From: Mastigocoleus testarum BC008
Lineage (GTDB): Bacteria > Cyanobacteriota > Cyanobacteriia > Cyanobacteriales > Nostocaceae
Assembly: GCF_001456025.1 (NCBI RefSeq)
Contig: NZ_LMTZ01000145.1
Span: forward strand, 1 to 64,000
DNA: 64,000 bases
Direction: 5' to 3'
How positions within the stretch are numbered: the first letter of the stretch is position 1; each line of letters begins with the position of its first letter. Positions 18,393 to 27,826 of the stretch are shown piece after piece. The translations under genes and the position numbers were made by a program. A model generated the notes under the pieces. It saw only the letters and a program-made list of their open reading frames with translations. It had not been told where the DNA came from and did not search any database.

Positions 18393-21074
18393 ATGAAACG
18401 CTTGATTAAATTTACATTTATTGCTGTTTTAGGATTTGTTCTTAATTTCAGTATCCAATTCTTTCCTCAAATTACGGCACTACCAGCGACTCCAACTCAG
18501 AATTCTCTACTGGCTTCAGTGCAAACAGGCAAAAAATATTATGATGCAGGACAATTTTCTCAAGCTGCAAAGGTATTGCAAAAAGTTGCCAAAGTTTACA
18601 AGGCAAGAAGAAATGTACTTGGGGAAGCACAAACCTTGGGCTTCATATCTTTAGTTTATCAGGAGTTAGGACGCACTCAAGAAGCTAAGACAGCAATCAA
18701 CACAAGTTTATCTTTGTTAGATCAACTAGACATTCAAGGTAAAGATTTTAAGCGGGTTCGTGCTCAGGTTCTCAACAGTCAAGGACGTTTACAGTGGAAG
18801 ATTGGCGATCCTCAAAAGGCTCTAGAAAGTTTTCAAGTAGCTGAATTGCTTTATACTTCTGCGAGTGACTCTGAAGGCGCGATCGGCAGTCAAATTAATC
18901 AAGCTCAAGCTTTACAAACTTTAGGATTTTACCGGCGCAGTTATAACTTATTAAATTCGATACAAGAAAAGCTGCAAGCATTACCAGAATCTCCAGTAAA
19001 GGTAGCTGGTTTGCATAATCTCAGTAATATTTTCAGACAAAAGGGAGAATTAGATTCTTCTCAAAAACTTTTAGAAGAAAGTTTAGAAATAATAAGAAAA
19101 ATAGATGATACCAAGGAATCATCATTACAAAATTCACCACAAAATGAAAGTAAAATTTTGCTTAGTTTAGGCAATACAAATTTAGCCTTGGCAATGAAAG
19201 AAAAAGAATTAAAAAATCCACAAGGTGCAGAAAAATATATTCAATCAGCTTTAAGTTTATATCAACAAGCAGCTATAAAAACTAATTTGCCAACTATTGA
19301 AGTTCAAGCAAAGTTAAATCAGTTAAGTCTGCTAGTTAAAACGAAGAAAAATGAACTAGCTTGGAGTTTATTACCCGAAATATTTAAATCACTCAAGCAG
19401 TTACCTGTGAGTCGCTCTTCAATATATGCATGTGTAAATTTAGCAGAAAATCTAATGAAGCTGGACAATGAGCAAAAAAAATCAATTGATAATTATTTTA
19501 ATACTTATCAAAGTATTTCTCAAATATTAGATACTGCCATCCATCATGCAAAAAAATTAAATGACCAAAGAGCAGAATCCTATGCTACTGGAACTCTAGG
19601 AAGTTTATATGAAAAAAATCATGAATGGTCAAAGGCGAAGAAAATGACTGAGCGTGGGATACTTATTGCTCAAGGGATTAGTGCATGGGATATAGCCTAT
19701 CAGTGGCAATGGCAAATGGGAAGAATTTTGAAATTTGAACATGCGATTCCCGAAGCAATTAAATATTATACTCAAGCTTTTAATATCATCACAGATTTAC
19801 GAAGTGATTTGGCTGTTCTGACCCCAGATATTCAGTTTTCTTTTCGTGATAACGTAGAACCAATATATAGAGAATTAGTTAATCTGTTATTAGATTCTCC
19901 TGATCCTAAGAAGGAAAATTTAATCAAAGCTCGTGATGTTATTGAAAAACTTCAGTTAGCAGAATTAGATAACTTTTTTGGAGATGCTTGTGCTAAACCG
20001 GAGGTAGTAAATATTGATAATTTGGATCCTAATACAGCAGTAATATATCCAATGTTTCTCAAAAATCGCTTAGAGGTGATATTAAAACTACCCGGTGAAG
20101 ATAACCTCCGTAATTTTACAAATAAAAATATATCTCTAAGTCAAATTGATGAAGTCATCACAGAATTACAAGAACTTGTGAGAATTAGAAGCACCCATCC
20201 CAGCAAAATTAAACAATTATCTAAAACAGTTTACGATTGGCTAATTAAACCCTTCGAAACCGAACTCGAAAAGTCTATTGTTCGAGATAAAAGTAAAATC
20301 AAAACTTTAGTTTTTGTCTTGGATGGTTCATTACAAAATATTCCTATATCAATACTATTTGATGGAGAAAAGTATCTGATAGAGAGATATGCTGTTGCTG
20401 TAACCCCTGGTTTACAATTATTAGCTCCCAAACCTTTATTAAAAAAACAGCTAAATTTATTAGCTGCTGGAGCAAATAACGCTCCGAGCTTTGAACAAAA
20501 GGGCTTCTCTCCCTTAAAAAATATTGACGATGAATTATTGGGAATTAGCCGTGAGGTTAATCAGAGTCGAAAGCTGGAAAATCAAGATTTTCTTCAAGAG
20601 AAGATCCAAAATCAGCTTGAAAAAGAAAAATTTAATGTCCTCCACATTGCTACCCACGGTCAATTTAGTTCTAACCCCAAGCAAACTTTTATTCTAGACT
20701 GGAATAAGCCGATCAAAGTCAAAGATTTTGATACTTTGGTACAGGTAAAAAACCAGAGTATAATAAGTCCGATTGAACTATTAGTTCTGAGTGCTTGTGA
20801 AACAGCCACTGGCGACAAACGAGCAGCTTTAGGATTGGCTGGAATTGCAATTCGTGCAGGAGCAAAAAGTACTTTGGGTAGTCTTTGGCAGGTTAATGAT
20901 GCTTCCACAGCTGAATTTATGGTTAAATTATACAAACAGTTTAAGAATCCCCAAATAACAAAAGCGGAAGCACTACGAAATATTCAGCTTGCTTTTCTCA
21001 AAAACTATCCGGATACAGACTACAATCGTCCTTATCATTGGGCAGCTTTTATTTTAGTCGGAAATTGGTTATAG
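18393..21074 (+). CDS. Secreted TPR-CHAT protein (caspase-like peptidase fold)
   Basis: This 893-residue protein begins with a signal peptide (to about residue 31, LPATPTQNS). TPR-type helical repeats run to about 470, and a C-terminal CHAT domain covers about 580-893. The putative catalytic dyad is intact: His755 in NVLHIATHGQF and Cys802 in LLVLSACETATG. The ending HWAAFILVGNW is the classic CHAT close. CHAT proteins are caspase/separase-fold peptidases, and cyanobacterial secreted members with TPRs are abundant but mostly uncharacterised. It follows the CHASE2 gene and converges with DUF928, overlapping its stop by 26 bases. This gene set (CHASE2, CHAT, DUF928, AAA-like, TPS adhesin) recurs in Nostocales as far as I know. 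Confidence 0.93.
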   Translation: MKRLIKFTFIAVLGFVLNFSIQFFPQITALPATPTQNSLLASVQTGKKYYDAGQFSQAAKVLQKVAKVYKARRNVLGEAQTLGFISLVYQELGRTQEAKTAINTSLSLLDQLDIQGKDFKRVRAQVLNSQGRLQWKIGDPQKALESFQVAELLYTSASDSEGAIGSQINQAQALQTLGFYRRSYNLLNSIQEKLQALPESPVKVAGLHNLSNIFRQKGELDSSQKLLEESLEIIRKIDDTKESSLQNSPQNESKILLSLGNTNLALAMKEKELKNPQGAEKYIQSALSLYQQAAIKTNLPTIEVQAKLNQLSLLVKTKKNELAWSLLPEIFKSLKQLPVSRSSIYACVNLAENLMKLDNEQKKSIDNYFNTYQSISQILDTAIHHAKKLNDQRAESYATGTLGSLYEKNHEWSKAKKMTERGILIAQGISAWDIAYQWQWQMGRILKFEHAIPEAIKYYTQAFNIITDLRSDLAVLTPDIQFSFRDNVEPIYRELVNLLLDSPDPKKENLIKARDVIEKLQLAELDNFFGDACAKPEVVNIDNLDPNTAVIYPMFLKNRLEVILKLPGEDNLRNFTNKNISLSQIDEVITELQELVRIRSTHPSKIKQLSKTVYDWLIKPFETELEKSIVRDKSKIKTLVFVLDGSLQNIPISILFDGEKYLIERYAVAVTPGLQLLAPKPLLKKQLNLLAAGANNAPSFEQKGFSPLKNIDDELLGISREVNQSRKLENQDFLQEKIQNQLEKEKFNVLHIATHGQFSSNPKQTFILDWNKPIKVKDFDTLVQVKNQSIISPIELLVLSACETATGDKRAALGLAGIAIRAGAKSTLGSLWQVNDASTAEFMVKLYKQFKNPQITKAEALRNIQLAFLKNYPDTDYNRPYHWAAFILVGNWL

Positions 21075-21906
21075 AATTAGATTTTACGTTTCCCAAAATT
21101 GGCTCTGAAGCGATTTTTTCTAAGCCAACTTGAGGTTGACTTAATAGTTCAAACCATATTTTATTTAAAGCACTGTTGTGTGGTTTATTTTGCTTTATTT
21201 GAGCTATTTCTGTTAACGTTTCATACCAGATGCCATAATTTGCGTAAATCTTCATGCGTTCTAATGATGTTTTAGCATTTTTTAACTTGCTTTGAAAAGC
21301 AGAAGATTTTGCAACCCGTTTGACTACTCCTGTTAAAGAAATAGGAATCGACGACTTCTCGGATACCTCTGAAACAGAACATTTGATATCAAAATACCAG
21401 CGATATTGTTTCCCTACTGCGATTGAGGCTGTAGATGGGAGATTGATACTGACAATTCCTGGTTTTTCAGGTAGTTCGAAATCTGTCCGATACACTTCCG
21501 AATCTTCATTTTGTAAGGTAAATACTGCCTCAGAGACTTCTTCACGTGTATAAGGTACATATATCCAAAAAGTTGGATATTGACTGACAGTTAAGTTTAG
21601 ATTTCTACTACCGACCAAACGAGTTAGTGGTGGTTTATTGTGTTTGTGTAGACAATCACCTCTACTTCCTGTCCCATCATTAGTTATAGGGGTTCCTCTA
21701 TTGGGTGGTTCTTTCTGCTTTGAGGCTGCTTCTTTTAATTTACTATTGATTGGATTATTAGATTTCGCCCGTACGAGTGTAGGATAGTTAATTAAAATAC
21801 CAATGCTTAAGCCAATGAAAAATATACTTTTGATTTGAAGTAGCAGTTCTGGTATTTTTTCAACTGCATCTTCAGTTTCTCCTCTAAGCCTTCGTGTTGT
21901 TCCCAT
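21049..21906 (-). CDS. DUF928 domain protein
   Basis: A 285-residue protein of the cyanobacterial DUF928 family, function unknown. It has an N-terminal hydrophobic anchor or signal (about 24-47), a Pro/Asn-rich stretch, then the family core: LVGSRNLNLTVSQYPTFWIY, YRTDFELPEKPGIVSINLP, QYRWYFDIKCS and the helical end with IYANYGIWYETL. The charged first 20 residues are unusual for a signal, so the true start may be downstream. It converges on and overlaps the CHAT gene by 26 bases, and a divergent AAA-like gene starts 90 bases away. DUF928 genes commonly sit beside CHAT and CHASE2 genes, suggesting an envelope partner. Confidence 0.88.
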   Translation of the reverse strand: MGTTRRLRGETEDAVEKIPELLLQIKSIFFIGLSIGILINYPTLVRAKSNNPINSKLKEAASKQKEPPNRGTPITNDGTGSRGDCLHKHNKPPLTRLVGSRNLNLTVSQYPTFWIYVPYTREEVSEAVFTLQNEDSEVYRTDFELPEKPGIVSINLPSTASIAVGKQYRWYFDIKCSVSEVSEKSSIPISLTGVVKRVAKSSAFQSKLKNAKTSLERMKIYANYGIWYETLTEIAQIKQNKPHNSALNKIWFELLSQPQVGLEKIASEPILGNVKSNSITNFRLK

Positions 21907-21995
21907 CCGCTGCCAAATCCTTTGAAATTTTATAATTTATTGCATTTTTGTGCTACTGGTTATATAACCATAAACTATTAGCTTGAGGTCCAATC

Positions 21996-23453
21996 GTGAG
22001 TGATTTTACCTTAGATGAAGCAATCAAAATAGTAAATAAATTATTATATGTCAACCTCCAAAGATATTTGACAAAAGTTGAGATTATTATTATTGAAGGA
22101 GCATGGAACAAAGAAGAGTATGACACAATCGCGGCACAGCATCAATATGCTACAAGCTATATCAGTCAAGATGTAGCTCCAAAACTTTGGAAATCTCTGA
22201 CAGAGTCTCTAGATGAAAAGGTTAAAAAAAGTAATTTTAAACAAGTTTTAGAAAAATATTGGTCACAACAATCTACTTGTAGAGAAACTTCAAGTTTTAT
22301 AGAAAGTATTGCTAATAAAAATCAAAATCATACAGTCTCGCAAATAAATCTAGATTTGGATTCTATAAATTCAGATTCAGTAAAACATAACTTAGGAGAA
22401 AAACAGCTTTTAGTTGAGAAAAAAACAACAAATTTTACTTCCAAATTGGATATATATGTAGAGCGCCCTCCCATCGAATCAATTTGTTATGAAACAATCA
22501 AGCAACCTGGCTCTCTAATCAGGATAAAAGCTCCTAGCTTTATGGGGAAAACATATCTTGTTACAAGAATACTGAATCAGTTGTCACAGGAGAATTATTC
22601 CACTGTTAACTTAAGCTTGGAACTAGCAGATATTCGCACTCATTTTACAGATATTAATAAATTTTTGCGTTGGTTTTGTATTAACTTAGGTCGAGAACTG
22701 AGATTAGGCAATAAATTAGATGAATACTGGGATGAAGAAGGAATGGGGGCGAAGGTTAGTAGCACCACTTATTTTGAAGAATATTTATTAGCTCAGTCAG
22801 AAAATCCTCTGGTTTTATGTTTGGATAATTTAGATTTGCTCTTTCCTCATCCACAAATTTACGAAGACTTTTTTGGCTTATTACGCTCTTGGTATGAAAA
22901 AGCAAGAAGTCGTAAAATTTGGAAAAAGTTGCGATTAATTATCGTTCATTCTACAGACGTTTACATCCGGCTCAATATTGAACAATCTCCATTTAATGTT
23001 GGTTTACCTATTGAGTTAATGGAGTTTAACCGGGAGCAGGTAATAAATTTTGCTAGACAACATGAAGTTCTACTGGATCTAGATAAGCTAGAAAAACTAA
23101 TGGAACTTGTAGGAGGTCATCCCTATCTATTGGAGTTAGCCTTCGCTCACCTGAAAATTTATCCAGATATTTCCCTGGAACAAATTTTAACGGAAGCGAC
23201 TACAGAAGCCGGGATTTATGGTCATCATTTACGAAAACACTGGTTAAACATACAACAAAATCTGGATTTAGCAAAGGCTCTTAAGCAGATTGTTACAGCT
23301 CAAAATCCAGTGCAATTGAAAATGATGTTAGCTTATCAGTTGCACAGTATGGGATTAGTCAACATTTCTGGTAATAAGGTGACATTACGATGTAACTTGT
23401 ATAGAGAGTTTTTTGGGGCATCTTTCTCTGATAGTGATGTATGGAAATGGTAA
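21996..23453 (+). CDS. AAA-like ATPase with vMAP-type N-terminal HTH
   Basis: This 485-residue cytoplasmic STAND-like ATPase starts at GTG 21996 with GAGGT seven bases upstream. Residues 1-90 (EAIKIVNKLLYVNLQRYLTK, YATSYISQDVAPKLWKSL) are clearly homologous to the N-terminus of the NB-ARC protein at 13008-14780. After a Ser/Asn-rich linker comes the AAA-like (AAA_35) domain: YVERPPIESICYETI, P-loop variant RIKAPSFMGKTYL, Walker B LVLCLDNLDLLF, and the helical lid LMELVGGHPYLLELAF. No membrane segment or output domain is present. It is divergent from DUF928 and precedes the adhesin gene on the opposite strand. Confidence 0.9.
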   Translation: MSDFTLDEAIKIVNKLLYVNLQRYLTKVEIIIIEGAWNKEEYDTIAAQHQYATSYISQDVAPKLWKSLTESLDEKVKKSNFKQVLEKYWSQQSTCRETSSFIESIANKNQNHTVSQINLDLDSINSDSVKHNLGEKQLLVEKKTTNFTSKLDIYVERPPIESICYETIKQPGSLIRIKAPSFMGKTYLVTRILNQLSQENYSTVNLSLELADIRTHFTDINKFLRWFCINLGRELRLGNKLDEYWDEEGMGAKVSSTTYFEEYLLAQSENPLVLCLDNLDLLFPHPQIYEDFFGLLRSWYEKARSRKIWKKLRLIIVHSTDVYIRLNIEQSPFNVGLPIELMEFNREQVINFARQHEVLLDLDKLEKLMELVGGHPYLLELAFAHLKIYPDISLEQILTEATTEAGIYGHHLRKHWLNIQQNLDLAKALKQIVTAQNPVQLKMMLAYQLHSMGLVNISGNKVTLRCNLYREFFGASFSDSDVWKW

Positions 23454-23475
23454 GTTAACAAATCATAATCTCGAT

Positions 23476-23497
23476 GGCGTTGCTGAGGCGTTGCTGA
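23476..23497. repeat. Tandem 11-bp repeat GGCGTTGCTGA
   Basis: Two perfect adjacent copies (23476-23486 and 23487-23497) lie just after the AAA-like gene, in a 279-base gap otherwise without genes. The motif resembles dispersed repeats or IS ends common in Nostocales spacers. Confidence 0.5.
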
Positions 23498-23732
23498 ATA
23501 TAATATTGTTTACTAATTATTTGTTTGGGGTTGCTGCTTAAAAAAGAAATTTTGAGCAAGGAATTTTATACTCCTCAATATTTGAATCCTATTTTTGCAA
23601 CATAACTGGTTGAAAAGATACCAAGCGTTTTTCAATTTCGGCGTTAAGAGAAGCAATCTCTTTTTTAGAACGCTTCGCCGCATAATTTCTGAAGATGAGC
23701 CAATAGTATAACTAGAGGTTTTAATAAATTCA

Positions 23733-26700
23733 TCATCCTGCGAAATTATGACAATTCAAAGCATTTAAGCCAGAATTTAATGGTTCAGAACTATTAGGAG
23801 TTGCCGTTAAGACTACCTCACCATTGGAGTTAAATGTCACACCTTGAGCTTGAACAATTTTTTTGGGTCGTTCTTCCTTGATTTTTACTTCAGATTTATT
23901 TACTTTCTGTATTATTTCTGCTGTGGTTTTTTCTTTGAAAGGGATTAGCCGCCAATCTTCCCAACCTGCATCAGTTTCCAGAGTCTCTTTGGGAGATTGA
24001 GGTATACCACCACGCCCTGTAATAACAAATTCACTGTTTTGACTGGCTTGACAGAGGTTTTGCTCAATTAGCCGCGACACATCAACAATATCTGTTTGTA
24101 ATTCTTCCTGTTCTTGAGTAGGGTTTTCTGGTACATCTATTTCAATAGTGCCGCTCAAGTTGGGGTTTTGTTGAGAAACTGCTGTGATATCGTTTGTTGG
24201 TAATTCGCCTGGTTCTAAATCCTCTGGACGTAAACTGGAGAGTTGTTTTAAACTTAGTGGAGCGATGCCAAAAATACCAGTAGCGTTGATATTAACTCTT
24301 CCACCATTACCCTCAGATGCATTAGCAGTAATGTCACTATTTTGATTTGGAGTAGCAATAATAAAGCCATCGGGAATATTGATTGTGATGTTACCTCCGT
24401 TTCCCTTTGTTTCAGTTACACCCGCATTTGTAGAAATCCGGCTACCATTGCTCATCAGCAATAAATCTGCAATGTCGAGTTTAATATTGCCAACCTTCTT
24501 GTTAGAATTGGTGTCAGCTTCAATCTTGCCATTGTCAAGTTGTACGGAACTAGCGTTGATATTAATATCACCTGGTGCCCCTGTTCCATCGTTAGTAACT
24601 GAAATGGTTGCTCCATTGGAAATTAATAACCTATCGGTGGTAATGAACAGATTTTTTGCATCTCCTGTTGTTCCGGATTCTGCCTTAGTAAACAAGCCAG
24701 TGAATCTATCATTTTTGCCTTCACCAATAAGTTGGATGTCTTTAGCATCAATAGTTAAATTACTTGCTTGACTAGCACCAAATGTGCTACCACTCACCTG
24801 TGCTCCATCTTTAACTAACAATGTATTAGTGTTTATGGTCAAATCTCCCCCAGTTCCTTTTAAGTCTTCAGAAAATGGTTCAGTATACAATCCACTACGA
24901 AAACTACCATCTTTGCTTGTACCAATAAGCTGAATATCTTTAGCATCAATGGTCAAATTACCTCCCTTACTTTCAAGAAATGCTCTAGTACTTACTTTTG
25001 CTCCACCTTTAACTAATAATGTATTAGTTTTTATGGTCAAATCTCCTCCATCTGTTTTTGAGTTTTCAGAAAATGGTTCGGCAAACAATCCACTAGGAGA
25101 ATCACCATCTTTGCTCGTACCAATAAGCTGAATATCTTTGGCATCAATAGTCAAATTACCTCCCTGACTAGCACCAAACGTGTTAGTACTCACCTGTGCT
25201 CCATCTTTAACTAATAATGTATTAGTTTTTATGGTCAAGTCTCCTCCACCCCCTTTTGAGTCTTCAGAAAATGGTTCGGCAAACAATCCACTAAGAAAAA
25301 CACCATCTTTGCTTGTACCAATAAGTTGAATATCTTTGGCATCAATGGTCAAATTACCTCCCTTACTTCCAGCAAATGTGCTAGTACTCACCTTTGCTCC
25401 ATCTTTAACTACTAATGTATTGGTTTTTATTTTCAAATCTCCCCCATCTCCTTTTGGGTCAAAAACTGGCTCGGTAAACAATCCACTACGAAAATTACCA
25501 TTTTTGCTTGTACCAATAATTTGAATGTCTTTAGCATCAACTGTCAAATCACCTGCTTGACCAGCACCAAATGTTCTAGTACTTACCTTTGCTCCATCTT
25601 GAACTAGCAATGTATTAGTTTTTATTTTCAAATTTCCCCCATCTCCTTTTAAGTCAGAATCTGTTTGAGCGAACAATCCACTAGGAGAGTCACCATCTCC
25701 GCTTGTACCAATAAGTTGAATATCTTTAGCATCAATATTCAAATTACCTCCCTTACCCCCACCAAAAATCAAAGTACTCACCTTTGCATCTTTAACTAAT
25801 AAATTGCCAGTTTTGATGTTAATATCCCCTCCCTGTGCTGTTGCACCAAGTCCTATTGAGTCGCTGATTATACCTCCTCCCTCCAAATCGATCGCTTCAG
25901 TTGCATTAATATCAATATTTCCAGCTTTAGTATCAATTGAGTCTAGTTCTTCTTTTATACCTGCCTCCAAAGAACTTTTTTCTATAATTTGAACATTACG
26001 GCTATTAATAGCTATTTCCCCACCGCGATTCCCAGCCACATCGACTTGCGAACCATTACTTAAAGAAACATCACTTCTTTCTATCCCCTGAGGAAAATTA
26101 AAACTGAGATTACTTCCATCCCGACTCAATCCAACTGTTCCTTCATCCTTGAGCCCTCCTAACTCCACTCTTCCATCAGGAGCATCTACTGTTCCATTGT
26201 CAAAGCTGACATCACCACCTATTAACCCCAATGTTTTTCCTGGTTTTACTCGCAAACCAACAACTTCACCTTCACTGTCTGTTACTTGAGATTGATTGCT
26301 AATTTTTCCTGAATTGGAAGCATATTGCAATCCCGAAGGAACATTTATACTCAATAAACCTGTTGTTTGTGTCTCAGCAGCACTAAATTCTTTGCCATCA
26401 GCAAACTTAAAACTATTAGCTGTGCTCCCCACAAAGGAACCACCAATATCCAACGAAGCATTTTTACCGAATACTATTCCATTGGGATTAATTAAAAATA
26501 AGTTTGCATTACCATTTGCTTTTATTAAACCATCAATATTAGAAATTGATTTACCTGTGACTCGACTGATAATGTTACTGACATCAGCACCATTACTGAA
26601 GTAAGCTTCTCCACCTGTTGGAACAGAAAATTCTTCAAAGCTGTGAAATAAATTACTTCCTGCTCTTGTTCCTCCTTTAATAATGCTTCTATTACCTTCT

Positions 26701-26825
26701 AATTTAATCTCAGAGTTCTTCGGTAGAGTTTTGTCCGGAATTATTTGAGCATGAACTGGCGTACTAATTAATGTAAGAAAACTACATGTGAAGAGTTTTC
26801 GGAGACGATTTTGTTTGTAATTCAT
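23733..26825 (-). CDS. Filamentous hemagglutinin-type secreted adhesin (TpsA)
   Basis: This is a two-partner-secretion exoprotein of about 1030 residues. A signal peptide (LFTCSFLTLISTPVHAQ) is followed by the TPS/haemagglutination domain: RAGSNLFHSFEEFSVPTGGE, SNIDGLIKANGNANLFLINP and NGIVFGKNA are textbook. Six 67-residue repeats follow (GGDLTIKTNTLLVKDGAQVS, then NLTIDAKDIQLIGTSKDG), forming the beta-helix. The C-terminal segment with IEQNLCQASQNSEFVITGRG and WEDWRLIPF is common to cyanobacterial members. No TpsB/FhaC transporter lies in the window, so it must use one elsewhere. I chose the ATG at 26825 because the signal peptide then begins properly; the ATG at 26843 is possible. Confidence 0.92.
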   Translation of the reverse strand: MNYKQNRLRKLFTCSFLTLISTPVHAQIIPDKTLPKNSEIKLEGNRSIIKGGTRAGSNLFHSFEEFSVPTGGEAYFSNGADVSNIISRVTGKSISNIDGLIKANGNANLFLINPNGIVFGKNASLDIGGSFVGSTANSFKFADGKEFSAAETQTTGLLSINVPSGLQYASNSGKISNQSQVTDSEGEVVGLRVKPGKTLGLIGGDVSFDNGTVDAPDGRVELGGLKDEGTVGLSRDGSNLSFNFPQGIERSDVSLSNGSQVDVAGNRGGEIAINSRNVQIIEKSSLEAGIKEELDSIDTKAGNIDINATEAIDLEGGGIISDSIGLGATAQGGDINIKTGNLLVKDAKVSTLIFGGGKGGNLNIDAKDIQLIGTSGDGDSPSGLFAQTDSDLKGDGGNLKIKTNTLLVQDGAKVSTRTFGAGQAGDLTVDAKDIQIIGTSKNGNFRSGLFTEPVFDPKGDGGDLKIKTNTLVVKDGAKVSTSTFAGSKGGNLTIDAKDIQLIGTSKDGVFLSGLFAEPFSEDSKGGGGDLTIKTNTLLVKDGAQVSTNTFGASQGGNLTIDAKDIQLIGTSKDGDSPSGLFAEPFSENSKTDGGDLTIKTNTLLVKGGAKVSTRAFLESKGGNLTIDAKDIQLIGTSKDGSFRSGLYTEPFSEDLKGTGGDLTINTNTLLVKDGAQVSGSTFGASQASNLTIDAKDIQLIGEGKNDRFTGLFTKAESGTTGDAKNLFITTDRLLISNGATISVTNDGTGAPGDININASSVQLDNGKIEADTNSNKKVGNIKLDIADLLLMSNGSRISTNAGVTETKGNGGNITINIPDGFIIATPNQNSDITANASEGNGGRVNINATGIFGIAPLSLKQLSSLRPEDLEPGELPTNDITAVSQQNPNLSGTIEIDVPENPTQEQEELQTDIVDVSRLIEQNLCQASQNSEFVITGRGGIPQSPKETLETDAGWEDWRLIPFKEKTTAEIIQKVNKSEVKIKEERPKKIVQAQGVTFNSNGEVVLTATPNSSEPLNSGLNALNCHNFAG
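24640..25850 (-). repeat. Six ~201-bp repeats inside the adhesin gene
   Basis: The adhesin's 67-codon units are tandem and highly similar. Units three to five share long stretches such as DAKDIQLIGTSKDG and GLFAEPFSE, while the outer units have diverged. This indicates growth by unequal crossing-over in the middle of the array. Strains may differ in unit number. Confidence 0.8.
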
Positions 26826-26885
26826 CGTTATATAGAACCCCATTTGGTATCTTTACAAAAGATGTATGATTAGGGAAAAATTTTA

Positions 26886-27008
26886 TATTCAAGGAGTTTA
26901 ACAGATAAGCAGTGGGAAATTGTTGAATCCCTCTTAGCAAAGAAGAAAAGAACTAGAACCCTAACATGGACTAAGAGAGAAATTTGGCGTTGCAGAATTG
27001 AGGGATGA
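26886..27008 (+). pseudogene. IS5-family transposase 5' remnant (DUF4096 region)
   Basis: An open stretch reads YSRSLTDKQWEIVESLLAKK, KRTRTLTWTKREIW, then RCRIEG and a stop at 27006. This is the N-terminal DUF4096 segment of IS5-type transposases, which normally continues for over 100 residues. After about 37 residues the match ends and unrelated repeat-like DNA follows (CCCCAATTATGGGGG near 27047-27061). It is a decayed insertion-sequence stub between the adhesin and the pentapeptide gene. I could not define terminal inverted repeats. Confidence 0.65.
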
Positions 27009-27175
27009 ATCTTTAAAATTTATAGTCGCCAGTGTAGCTCCCTAAATTCCCCAATTATGGGGGACGCCGGAGATTTTATTCTCCTCAAATTATGGCTCTC
27101 TGACTAAAAATCGACAATCGATCACCAATAAGTTTAATAATTAATTGTGGAAGTATTGAAACTCAACAAACTAAC

Positions 27176-27664
27176 ATGATGAAATACTGGCGGGTGTTTT
27201 TTGCTTTTGTTTTAGCTTTGGCTGTTTTGTTCCATCCTTTATCAGCAGAAGCTGCAAATAAGCGTGTAGCGGGTAAACGTGCAGTAGTAAATAAAGATTT
27301 CTCAAATAAAACTTTAATCGCTTCTGAATTCACCAAGTTGAATTTAGAGAATAGTAATTTTAGTAATTCCGATTTACGGGGTGCTGTTTTCAACGGTTCA
27401 ACACTAGCAGGAGCAAATCTTCATGGTGCAGATTTGAGTGATGGTATCGCTTACTTAGTAGATTTTAAAGGTGCGGATCTCAGCGATGCAAACTTAACAG
27501 AAGCAATGATGTTATATTCCACCTTTGATGATGTAGATATCACAGGTGCTGATTTCACAAATGCTGTTTTAGATGGTTTTCAAATTAAAAAACTCTGCGC
27601 GGTTGCAAGTGGAGTTAATTCTAAAACAGGTGTTTCAACTCGCAAGTCTCTGGAATGTGACTAA
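27176..27664 (+). CDS. Secreted/lumenal pentapeptide-repeat protein
   Basis: The protein has 162 residues. A signal peptide (MMKYWRVFFAFVLALAVLFH, cleaved near AEAANK) precedes pentapeptide repeats of the A(N/D)LXX type (SNFSNSDLRGAVFNGSTLAG, ANLHGADLSD, ADLSDANLTEAMM, ADFTNAVLDG). These would form a right-handed quadrilateral beta-helix of about five to six coils. The C-terminal tail has two cysteines (LCAVASG and SLECD) that may form a disulfide. It resembles thylakoid-lumen pentapeptide proteins; the biochemical role of those is not settled. It stands alone after an IS stub. Confidence 0.9.
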   Translation: MMKYWRVFFAFVLALAVLFHPLSAEAANKRVAGKRAVVNKDFSNKTLIASEFTKLNLENSNFSNSDLRGAVFNGSTLAGANLHGADLSDGIAYLVDFKGADLSDANLTEAMMLYSTFDDVDITGADFTNAVLDGFQIKKLCAVASGVNSKTGVSTRKSLECD

Positions 27665-27771
27665 GTTCGCGGCTAATATTTAACTGTAAGTGGGTTACTT
27701 TTAATCGCGAATACAGTTATTACTCTTAATTCTCCACTATGGGGAAGGTAAATCATTCCTTTCCCTTTTAT

Positions 27772-27826
27772 CAGTTACCAATTACCAATTACCGATTACC
27801 AATTATCAATTACCAATTATCAATTA
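27772..27826. repeat. Short tandem repeat array (AATTACC-type heptamers)
   Basis: Back-to-back ACCAATT/ATCAATT heptamer units with point variants fill the gap between two convergent genes and end at the stop of the TAXI protein gene. This is the STRR class known from heterocystous cyanobacteria. Confidence 0.75.

Noticed and set aside
24379..24771. 130-codon and similar plus-strand frames within the adhesin gene
   Set aside because: They are antisense to a strong TPS adhesin reading frame and follow its repeats.
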